Source: Adiantum capillus-veneris (taxonomy: Eukaryota; Streptophyta; Polypodiopsida; Polypodiales; Pteridaceae). Taken from it: DNA of 64,000 nucleotides. Made by a program: the position numbers and the translations under genes. The stretch spans positions 82,680,760 to 82,744,759 of the forward strand of contig CM043948.1 in the NCBI GenBank assembly GCA_014529385.2. Reading direction: 5' to 3'. Below, piece by piece: positions 33,962 to 43,496 of the stretch. Each line of letters begins with the position of its first letter. Within the stretch, counting starts at the first letter, position 1. Below the pieces are notes generated by a model. That model ran no database searches. It was not told the DNA's origin and saw only the letters and a list, made by a program, of their open reading frames with translations.

Positions 33962-34560
33962 GTAAATAATCGCGATTATTTACTTTTGCACTATTTTTGC
34001 TTGGAAATTGTATCATCACCTCACCTATCATATGTACACACCTATTACATGCCAAAAATCAAGTATGAGCCAATATGAGCACCTATAACTTGGAAAATCG
34101 CCAAAAAATGCAAAGAAGTCTTTGCAAATCATTTTTTGAGTTATGGACCACAATTCTTGATCCAAATCACCTCATATCACATACACAGAGCCTATACAAT
34201 GCCTAGAACCAATTTGTACAAAAAAAGTTGATTTTGGTAGAAAAGTTAATAATCGCGATTATTTACTTTCTAGCCAAAATGGGGGAATTTTGCTATTTTG
34301 CCATCATACATCCAAAGTACATGATGTGTTAAGCCCACTAGCCAAGTTTGAACCAATTTGGAGCTCAAAATCTCAAATTTCCTTTATATCTACTGGTTTA
34401 GAGACCTAAAGTCAAAATTTGGTACCATTTTCACCCTATGCATCCAAATGAGCCCATATTTCACTCAGAGCATGTATTTGCTATATACTTCAAGCATGTG
34501 ATGCCAAGTTTGCAAAAAGTTGGAGAAATTATTCAACTGTAAATAATGGTGATTATTTAC
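33962..34560. repeat. Three spaced AT-rich palindromes
   Basis: A 22-bp perfect palindrome with half-site GTAAATAATCG lies at 33962-33983. A copy with one mismatch is at 34245-34266, and a third, with GG/TG replacing the central CG/CG, at 34539-34560. Spacings are 283 and 294 bp. Each is followed by TT and a T-rich, poorly conserved stretch, suggesting diverged tandem units of about 290 bp anchored on the palindrome. Confidence 0.85.
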
Positions 34561-37500
34561 TTCGGTTGCAAATTTTTGTTTGGACTTTACAATTTTGTTC
34601 CTTGCATATTTTTATGCATCTATGCTTGTTCAAAAATTGATTTGAAGCAACTTGGACCAAAATTGTCAGCATTTCAGACTAAAGGACATTTTGGAGAAAA
34701 ATCCGTCAAATCTGCTAACTTTGATACTCTATTCGCTGAACAGGAGCCATGCAAGCAGCAGAGAGGGCCAAGAAGAAGCTCAACCAGAAAGAAAAAGTTG
34801 CAAGAACTACCAGCATACCAACTGGACCCCAATTCAGTCAAAATCGTCAAGGCAACCTATCTTTCAAAAGAACAGCTTGAAGAGCATCACACCATAGTGT
34901 TCACTCGCAGATTCAAGAGTGAGGAGGGACATCAGGTAGAGTTGCAACTCCTACCAAAAGAAGTGACGATGTCGCCGCAAAGCCCGAAACCAAAGAAGCC
35001 AACCGACGGCTAGGACTCAAAGATTTTTATGAACAAGAGCCGTGTGGAGTGGACTTTTAAAAAGCTTACGAGCTTTTTCCACGATCAAGGAAAATGGAAC
35101 TACGCAGAATTCTGACCCACAAGGGAATAAAGTTGAAGTGGTGATCACCAAGGAAATAGTGGCAGAAGCACTCAGACTGGCCACAGAAGGAATGACAATG
35201 AGGGCAAGGGATAGGAAGACGGCCGGAACTTTCACAGAAGAAACCGCCGCGGCCACCTTTGCAGCAAGTGCTCAAGTCAACAACCAGGCAACCGGTTGAC
35301 CATGCTCAATATGTCTTGACCACTTTGAAAGGAAATAAAGAAAGAAGGAAAGATCACATACCTGGGTGCACCAGAGGTGTTGACAAGAATTGCATACCAT
35401 GCCATCGGCATGGCCGACAACCTACCACCTTCCCCAGATCAACCCTCTCCTCAAGCTCAACCCTCTCCTCAAGCTACAAGATCTACCAAAAGATCCTAAA
35501 AGTCTGATGAAGAATTGGTTGAGAGCTCGCCAGAACGGCACAGCAGTGATAGCTCGGATAATGAAGAAAAAAGAGCACGACGGGAGGAAATGAAGAGAAA
35601 AGTCGTGGCAGCACACCAAGAAGAGCCTATGCAAAAGCAAGCCCGATTTGAAAGAGAGAAACACTCATACCAACATAGCCACCAAGCACAAGGAAAGGAC
35701 CCGAAAAAGTGGGCGCCTATTGGGCTTAAAGGGCCTAGAACCAAGCATCACACCAAGAAGCAGTTTGAATATCCCACGAAATCCTTGGAAAAGATGTACC
35801 AAGAAGCAGAAGGTTTGAAGCTAAAGGAAGCCCAAGAAGCGGCAAGAAAAGCGAAAGAGGCGGCAGAACATCAAGAGCAAGCAGAGGAAGCCACTGCACA
35901 AGGAGAAGAACAACATACTCAAGGTGATGTGTCTCCCCGCATCTCTTCTCCTGTTTCTGAACACCAGGATCACCCAATGCCGAGCCCACCACCATCACCG
36001 ACAGTTAGAACCACAACAAATGAGCCAACAAAAGAAGCAAATCCTGAACAGGACAAAAAAACTAAATCTACACAAGAGCCAGAACAAGACCAAACAACTC
36101 AATCTACACAAGAATCTGAATAGCAAGAAACAGCGGAAACAACACAACAAGCAGCTGTCTCTACTCAAGAGCAGCAAATAGAGAAAGAGCGAGAGACAAA
36201 AAAGGCAGCCAGTCCTGCACCAGAAGAGGACTCCGCAAAATTTGACCACACAAGAGACAAGAGGTCGAGGAAACACCCTCTACCTCAACACAACAAGATA
36301 AGGCTAAGATACCACCCTCTACCTCAACGAAAAAAGATCAGCAGTCACAAGGGCAACAATAGCAACCAGCAGCCATGACGCAACCAAAGGTAAAAGAACC
36401 TACAGAGACATCAAGACAACTAACACAAAGCAAAGATTGGAAATCGAATGATGAAGTCATCCTGCAAGTTAACCAATATGCTAAGCAAATGCAGGAGATG
36501 ACAGAAAGACTTCGCTCAACAGCACTTGGTCGTAGCACACGGGCCAAAGAGTTAGAGATGGTGATTCACGCACTCCAAGGGGAGCTGGACGACAGACTCA
36601 ATGTCATCACTGATCTACAGAGGCAAGTGCAGGAGTTGAGAGCGGAAGTTGAACAACATCAGCTCGCAAGAGATAAGCAACAGAAAGAAATGGAGGAACT
36701 GGGTGAGTTGCTCACAAAACTGTCAAATGCATGAAAGCAAAGGATGATCAGTTGACGGAAGTTACAAATGAACTTCTATCTATAACCCTATCAGCTCAAA
36801 AGATCCAGGTACAGTTAGATGTGGCCAATGCTTCCCTACAGTACTCAGAACAAAGAATCAATGATCAGGCAATATCCTTGCGGCAAATACAAGAAAATCC
36901 AATCGTCGCCTCGATCAAGGGAATAGACGAGGTCTACAAGGTGTTAGAAAAGAAAAATAAAGACCTTGAGCTGGAGCTGAAATTAGAGCAGTCTCAACGT
37001 AGAGACCTGCCCTTGATGCGGGTCCAAAGAGAAGAAGAGTTGTGAAGGAGATAGCTGAACTCAAACGAGTTAACCAACTATTGGGAGAGGGAAGGACAGA
37101 AACACAAGAAGAGACGGGCACTTCGGAGCAACCTCAGGTAGAAATCCCCTCAGTATCATTTGCTGACATGGAGACACAGCCAACAGTAGAGCTAAGTGGC
37201 GAGGAGGAGTTTCAAGTACCAATTACCGAAGCAGACACAATGCCCATGGTCCAGCTCTCAAAGGCTAAAGAAGATGCACTAAAAGAAAAGATTATACAAG
37301 AGGTAGATGAGTAGTGGAAGGCAGCAATGGATTGGGAGCTGAGAGTACTTCATTCCGTCATGTCACGCAACTCACTCCCAATAAAATAAATGCACAATGG
37401 CACCAATAATCCCTACCCTATCCTTTGATTAAAGTTAAGTCGCTGCAAGTAAAAAAAGGCTTTACACCAACATGCAAGTCGAGGGTGCAGATAAAGACCA

Positions 37501-38041
37501 CCCGAAGTGGAGGTTAAGCTGGCTGAACAAGAATCCAAGGTACTTGATTTTGTTCACAAGAGCACCTGTGGCCCTGCAAAAGGATCCTACCTTCTATCCT
37601 GTACAAGAGTAAGGACCTGGATAGCACATGAGGCACTACAAAAGAAGCGGCCAACTTGGCTGAATTACCCCAGATTGCCTGCTCCAAAAAAGGGACAGCT
37701 AACTCAAGAATACATGGTGAAAATCCTAAAGGGCGCCATGTCATTTTTTGAAAGTCTACCAAATTTGTCATGTGCTATGTTATACAAAATGATGAATGCT
37801 GCTCACTTGCATTGAAGTGTTCAATGAGCTAGAGCAAGCAAGCGCCTCTTGGATGTCATTCCTCAAGGGTAACAAAGGGTTGTGCTATGATCTTAGTGGC
37901 CAACCTTCCGAAGAAGTCCTCTATGGCTTCTACTCCAGGTGTATGTTTCTACCTTCTCACAATATACTGGCATTCGAGGAAGCATTCTACACGGGATTCT
38001 TCTTAGCAGATCTAACAAAACATGTACACTGCAGCACTTAA
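34561..38041 (+). pseudogene. Decayed coiled-coil ORF region, unknown family
   Basis: Consecutive plus-strand frames read like one long broken protein. An N-terminal basic part (34600-35013) has KSNAxxKKLQELPAY-type sequence and SKEQLEEHHTIVFTRRFKSE. A segment with VEWTFKKLTSFFHDQGKWNY and VEVVITKEIVAEALRLATEG follows in two frames (35040-35190). An acidic Gln/Glu/Lys-rich part (35515-36123) comes next, then a coiled coil (36375-37314) split in three frames by one-base shifts at 36731 and 37042, with heptads such as LQRQVQELRAEVEQHQ. A C-terminal globular part (37507-38041) has ARKRPTW-like and FEEAFYTGFFLADLTK sequence. I do not recognise it. It resembles retroelement-associated plant ORFs more than a housekeeping gene. 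Confidence 0.45.
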
Positions 38042-38267
38042 TAGAGCTAACAAATCCTGTTAAACCTGTACCTTACAACCACTAACAGATCTACACAAAC
38101 TCAGACAAAAGCTGAAAATAGATGAAAGAATGGCTTCCAGGGGTAGCATGAGTGCTCCTCAAGCTTAGTGCAAGGCAGTCCCCAGCACTGGTGCCAAAAC
38201 GTGCACTTTGTCGCACATGTCGGAGGCTGGGAACTTGCCAAAAGACCGCGTGCGAGCCATGAATGGT

Positions 38268-38424
38268 TGTAAGCACACAACTAGACAGTCCTAGCAAGTT
38301 CAAAGGGACAATGGTGTGCTACTCACCGCTCAATGCTTTCGTTGTGAAAGATCCTGTGCCGTGAAGAAGAAGGAGCCGTCACCGTGCTCAACCACCTTGT
38401 CGCCACCGATGCCGTCACAATGCT

Positions 38425-38504
<80 letters not shown>

Positions 38505-38817
38505 CATACACACACACACATACACATGTGAGCACACAAAGGAGGAGAAGACAGAGGTAGAGCAAGAGTACTTCTTAGCTTGCACTTCAAAGAATGAGTA
38601 TTTTAGGTCAAAATAGACCTTTTATAAGAGTCTGACCCATTCACACATGGACGCCCACAGTGGCCGGTCCTTGCAAAAATATTGTAAAAATGATATAAGT
38701 GGTGCGCCTCTCATCGGCGATCCCCTACACACCTATTGGACTCATAAGCCCGGTCCATGACTCAAATAAGTAACAAGACGTCCGTCAAAGGTGATAGGGT
38801 GTCCGTAAGGGTTAACA
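38268..38817 (-). mobile_element. LTR A, no matching TSD
   Basis: A 550-bp LTR from TGTAAGCACACAAC to GGGTTAACA, related along its length to LTR B (51136-51637). The minus strand has CTTATAAAAGG near 38620, supporting minus orientation. Flanks ATGGT and GAGTG do not match, and no PBS or polypurine tract adjoins, so it is a solo LTR with an altered flank or one end of a deleted element. LINE sequence starts directly at 38818. Confidence 0.8.
38429..38522. repeat. (CT)n then (AC)n microsatellite in LTR A
   Basis: About 36 CT units (38429-38500), then a short AC run (38507-38522). LTR B has a shorter CT run at 51281-51326 in the same place, so the tract has changed length since the LTRs diverged. 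Confidence 0.93.
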
Positions 38818-40660
38818 GAGTGGATGTGTGATATGTTCAACCTTGCACTTCAACATGGTATGTCTTATGATTAGAGTACTAATTAGGTTAAGCCTTTGCA
38901 TAAAGGAGGGGATGTAAAGAATGTAAACAACTAACGGACTATAATGATTGGGTCTCTTATGGCAAAGTTGTTTGGATGCATAATGGAGATGAAATTGAGT
39001 GATTGAATGACAAGCGTGCGAAAGGACAAGCGGGTTTTTTCGATGCCATAGCACCATTGATCATCTTGTCACTCTTCATGTTCTCATGGAGGAAAGTTGG
39101 TTAAAAGGCAAGCGATCGTATTGTTGTTTTGTGGACTTTAAGAAAGCCTTTGATATGATTCCACATAACAATTTGTGGAGAAGGATGGAAGAACTCCAAA
39201 TCTATGAGAAGGTGATGTGTCAATTGCACATAGGAAGAGGAATTTCCAAAAAAATTGTAAGCACTATGGGGGTTAGACAAGGATGTCCATTGTCACCCAC
39301 TCTCTTTGGTATGTGCATCAATCAATTGGAACAAATGGTACTTGACGTTATGCAAGAAGAAGGCATTGAAGAGGTCACTATTTGCAATGCGGTAATCATG
39401 CTTTTGTTGTATGCGGATGATGTAGTGCCTCTAGCACACACTTTAGAAGATGCACAAAAGCTTATGGTTGTCCTTGAGAATTTTTTTTTGCATAGTGGGT
39501 TGAATGTGAATGAATCCAAAACAAAGGTTATGCTTGTGAGAACCAACCATAAGGAGAAGCCATGCATTGTGTACAACAATGAGACAATTGAAGTTGTTGA
39601 GAGCTTTAAGTACCTTGGCCTTGAGTTTTTGTCCAATCACAAGTGGCATGAATATGCTATGTGTCGTTTGGAAACGGGAAAGAGAGCATATTATGAATTT
39701 GAGAACATGTGTAATGCAGGAAACAGCAAGTGTTGGCTTTTCATCAAGTACCTTTTTGATGCATTGGTGACACCGGTTCTTCTTTATGGAATTGAAGTGT
39801 GGGGCGAGAGCATCTCAAAGTCTACTTGGAAAGAGTTTGAGAATGTTCAAAAGCGTTTTCTTACAAATTTTCTCCAAGTTAAGACAAACACCATATATGC
39901 TCCTACTTCTTGAGTCGGGATCTCTTCCAATTGAGGTTATGGGCATGGAAAGGGTTGTGAAGTACATGATAAAGATGCGTCAAAACCCCTCACATCGACT
40001 TTCTACAATTGCATGGGAAGCAAGAAAAAAAGTTCAAAAGACATATAAAAGCAAGATCTTGAGCACGGGATGGATGCAAGACATAAATAAGTGGTTTGGG
40101 AGATGGACATGATGCTTCAGTTGACTCCCAAGTAAATGAAGCTTTTCTACAACACCAATGTATTACGGCTTGGGGGAAATCCGATCGGTCACGCTTCATA
40201 CATTACACCACCCATATTGCCCCCCACTGCAAAACCATGTTCTTCATTGAAAGAGGAAATTGTACTCACACTTACATGCTTGAGCCTATCCCCTTGTCGA
40301 TGATACGCACTATCGTAGCCATTTGGCTTAGCTCCCATTCCCTTTGATGCCAGACAGGGTGTTGGGGCAATGGAGAAGATTCAAATTGAATGTGCACATT
40401 ATGCTCACTACAAGTTTGAGAGTCTGAGTACCACACTCTACTAGAGTGCTCAGCTTTTGGTCACATTTGAACTTGCTTCTCTCACATTTCCAGCCCATGA
40501 CTTAGACCTACACACTTTCCTCTCCCAGCCACAGTGTGGGCTCTCCATCATGACTCTCATCACCACAATTTTGGAGCATTGAGAGTCACTCATCAACCAT
40601 ACACATACTACCTCACATGTAAATTTGGTCCCATATGTCATATTTGACCTCCAAGGATGA
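38818..40660 (+). pseudogene. LINE reverse transcriptase to 3' end
   Basis: A degenerate start (38820-39085) reads MFNLALQHGMSYD, NVNNYRTIMIGSLMAKLFG and CHSTIDHLVTLHVLMEES. The 275-codon open frame (39086-39913) then gives CCFVDFKKAFDMIPHNNLW, STMGVRQGCPLSPTLFG and LLLYADDVVPLAHTLEDA (catalytic YADD kept), followed by the thumb with YLGLEFLSNHKWHEYA and TPVLLYGIEVWG. A one-base shift near 39890 leads to LLLLESGSLPIEVMGMERVV and WMQDINKWFGRW. A Cys/His end (CTLC..., H, C) lies at about 40395-40460. The endonuclease is missing, so the copy is 5'-truncated or cut at LTR A. Confidence 0.88.
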
Positions 40661-40664
40661 TAAT

Positions 40665-40707
<43 letters not shown>
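40661..40707. repeat. (TC)n tail of the LINE
   Basis: AATAAAA at 40662-40668 leads directly into about 18 TC units. The LINE thus ends in a dinucleotide run rather than poly(A). Confidence 0.8.
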
Positions 40708-40708
<1 letters not shown>

Positions 40709-41982
40709 GCATCTCCCTCTTTGACTCCGATTGGTAGAGGGTCAGTGGTTTAAAAAAGAAAACTAGTCTTGCTTGGCTGCCCTTGGTAGGGGCTTAATGA
40801 TGTTAAGACGTGACTAAAAGAAAGTACAACAATAAGTAAGAACCGATTGTAAAACTAGTGAACAAACAAGAAATGACAAATTGTAAAGATTGAAATGTAC
40901 TATTGACTTGGATAATGAGCAGTGGAATCGTCCAACTTTGCAACGCAGAGGACTCCAATGTTGTTGGGCTTCAATAGAACAACATGAGTAGTTAAAATTT
41001 CATGTGATGCAATAACCAGAAGAGACACACTATAAATCAAATAGTGCATGTCACACAAAAGTGCCATACAAAAGTATAGTGAAGAGGTGGCATTGTGTCT
41101 CCCCAAAATTTATAAGGAACGGAATCCATGCTTGCCCCGTAGATTGGTTGTGTCGACCAAGAAAATGCATAGGCATGGAGATTGGTTGTGTCTATCCCCA
41201 CCTCCACTCCTATATGGAGCACCTCGTTTCATGGACCTGTGTTGCTTGCTATAGAACCTCGTTTGGTCCTATTAGACTCCCTTGCATTGATGCTCAAGTT
41301 TTTTACCCTTGTCACTATAGATGGAAATGCATCCAATCAACCCCGTCCCAATCACTGAACTCCACATATACTGTCAAGTCCAATGCCCACACTCACCTTG
41401 AGAGTGGTGCCACCTTGAATATGCATCTTCTTGAAGTAACCCACTATTGTGTATCCTATGGAGTTCGTACAATCCTTTTTATGAGCCACTTATTTGTCCA
41501 GTTAGAAAAACTATTTGCCTTGGCACTATCGAAGGAGGAGCATGTAGGGGATATGGTTGTCCAGTGATGGCATGCGTGGCACATCAACTAGTGGTATAAT
41601 TTGACAATTCAATCATTGTTGGTGGTCCTGGACCCTCTTGCAAGTTTGGCAATGGTGGCCAAAGAAAAGGTTATACGAAATGAAGCTAGTGCCATTGATG
41701 CTACAGTCGAGGAAAAGTATCTTTGATGAGGAAATTGTTGTTGAACCATTGTTGATGAACATCATGGTGCACGTATTGGTTGCTACAAGCAAGATGCATA
41801 AAATTCTACACATATACATATGGCCTTTGAGTTCTCATCATTGGCTTATTGTCTATGGTTGACGTGTAAGTGAATGGGGCTTCTGCCCTTGACTTGTCAC
41901 CCACTTGTCATTGCTTTGTGGAGACAAAATTTGTAAGGATTATATGATATTAATCAGCCATGAATCTTGAGTTTCTGGCACA

Positions 41983-42067
<85 letters not shown>

Positions 42068-42408
42068 TTCTTGGCGTTGAAGGTAATCAACCAAATAGAA
42101 TCCTGGAGTGATACTTTTTGTGGCCTTGTGTTGACATTTTGAGAAGCCTTAGATCAATGTCATTATAGACTATTGAAAAGCATGCATGTCTTGTCCAAAA
42201 AGTTTGTGACCATTGGATTGTTTTTATTATCAAGTTCTCCTAATCATGTATTAAGTCTTGTAATCAAGTTTTTTGATCAAGATTACGTTTATAATCAAGC
42301 CTTAAGATCTTGTTAATTGCGAGCACCTCCCCTTATGCTCTCTCCTAGCTTGAGATGCACTCATAACAGCTTGGCAACGCTCCCATCTCTTAATCTTGCC
42401 TAGCTGTG
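40708..42408. other. No gene recognised; one orphan ORF
   Basis: The longest frame, 41061-41567 on the plus strand (168 codons, Cys/His-rich), has no recognised domain and overlaps other frames, so I do not call it a gene. The part after about 42300 may be the leader of the gypsy gag starting at 42409. Confidence 0.4.
41984..42064. repeat. Compound (TG)n(AG)n microsatellite
   Basis: About 26 TG units run straight into about 13 GA units, followed by AAATTTC. Confidence 0.93.
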
Positions 42409-42656
42409 ATGGAGTCCGTGATGGAAGTTATTGTTTCTTCTTTACAAAGTATCCAAAAAATTCAAGAGCTTCAAGAAAGTAATGCAAAGCTACAAATAAG
42501 GCAACCACAAGATTTGGGCCTCATTTTCTCCCTTTCTTGAGAAAGAATCTCCAGCTACATAACTCATAGGCCTTTGTACAAAAATTCACTTCTCTCAAGT
42601 ACTGCTCTCTATTGGTTTGCCCCCTTGCTTGAGAAAGAATCTACATTGCTACATAA
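42409..42656 (+). pseudogene. Gypsy gag start, interrupted by copia
   Basis: ATG at 42409 opens a gag-like N-terminus, MESVMEVIVSSLQSIQKIQE, a short amphipathic coiled coil, ending at a stop near 42538. A 92-bp duplication follows (GAGAAAGAATCT at 42539 and 42631). The copia element entered the second copy at 42656 and gag resumes at 48188 with a zinc knuckle and RT typical of one gypsy element. Confidence 0.6.
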
Positions 42657-42740
42657 TGTTAGGAAATAAAACGTAGCTAAATAGATAATTGAGTAGATTA
42701 CTTAATGGAGAGAGACAGATTTATATACACGAGATTATAG

Positions 42741-42781
<41 letters not shown>

Positions 42782-43436
42782 CACGATATACGTGGTTCAC
42801 CCAATGTGGGCTACGTCCACGGGAAAGCAGCCACTCAATGGCTTTAGTACTTCAAAACAAGAAGTAGTTTACAAAGGGATTATACCCTTAATGGAGCTCC
42901 CGCCTTGCTTCACTCTCACCACCTCACACTCACCTTGTTGCATCAACTTCACACTATGAAATGTGTGTAGAAATGGCCTCCTTTTATAGGCCAAAAGGGT
43001 TGCCCTCTCTTATGAGAGACAGCCATGTGTAGCCGCCCTTGTGCGAATAAGTCCAAATTGGACCCTCCAATCCGCCCATGTGTGGCCGCCCTTGAGAAGA
43101 CAAGTCCGCTTTTGAATTCAGCCACCGGCCACCGGCCATTGACTTCCGACCACCGGCCATCGGCCATTGACTACCGGCCACCGGCCAACCGACCGGTTGT
43201 TTTCCGACCACTTTCCGGCCACCGTCCGGCCATAATATTCTGGCGAAAAAAAAAGTCTTGGGGGCCTCCGCCCCCAAGGCCTTTAAAGTTGCCCCTGATT
43301 CTTGTCCGTGAAAATTTTGGTTTCCGGTGAGTGATTTTCCTTCACGCACGATGGCTTCTCCTCATAATGGGGGCCTTACAAATGTGCGCTTTTACCACAG
43401 AAAATTACAAGGGTAAATCAAGCTCCATACTTAACA
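42657..43436 (-). repeat. 3' LTR, copia family 1
   Basis: 780 bp. The minus strand carries a TATA box in CCTATAAAAGG at 42981-42990. A GC-rich minisatellite based on GGCCATTGA and CCGGCCA lies upstream of it (43115-43200, U3 side) and a (GA)n run downstream (42743-42777). It differs from the 5' copy mainly in repeat length. Confidence 0.95.
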
Positions 43437-43449
43437 ATCTCCCACTTGG
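43437..43449 (-). other. Polypurine tract, copia family 1
   Basis: The minus strand reads CAAGTGGGAGAT directly before the LTR terminus TGTTAAG, a sequence typical of copia elements. Confidence 0.85.
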
Positions 43450-43496
43450 AGATTGATCTCCAAACCAAACCTGTGACTGCTTTCCATTCTGGCTTC

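Noticed and set aside
38330-38590. ORF encoding an Arg-Glu dipeptide repeat
   Set aside because: It is a translation of the (CT)n microsatellite in LTR A.
41061-41567. 168-codon plus-strand ORF as a gene
   Set aside because: No domain or splice structure is recognised, other frames overlap it, and no second copy supports it.
42000-42140. ORF with Cys-Val then Arg-Glu repeats
   Set aside because: It is a translation of the compound (TG)n(AG)n microsatellite.
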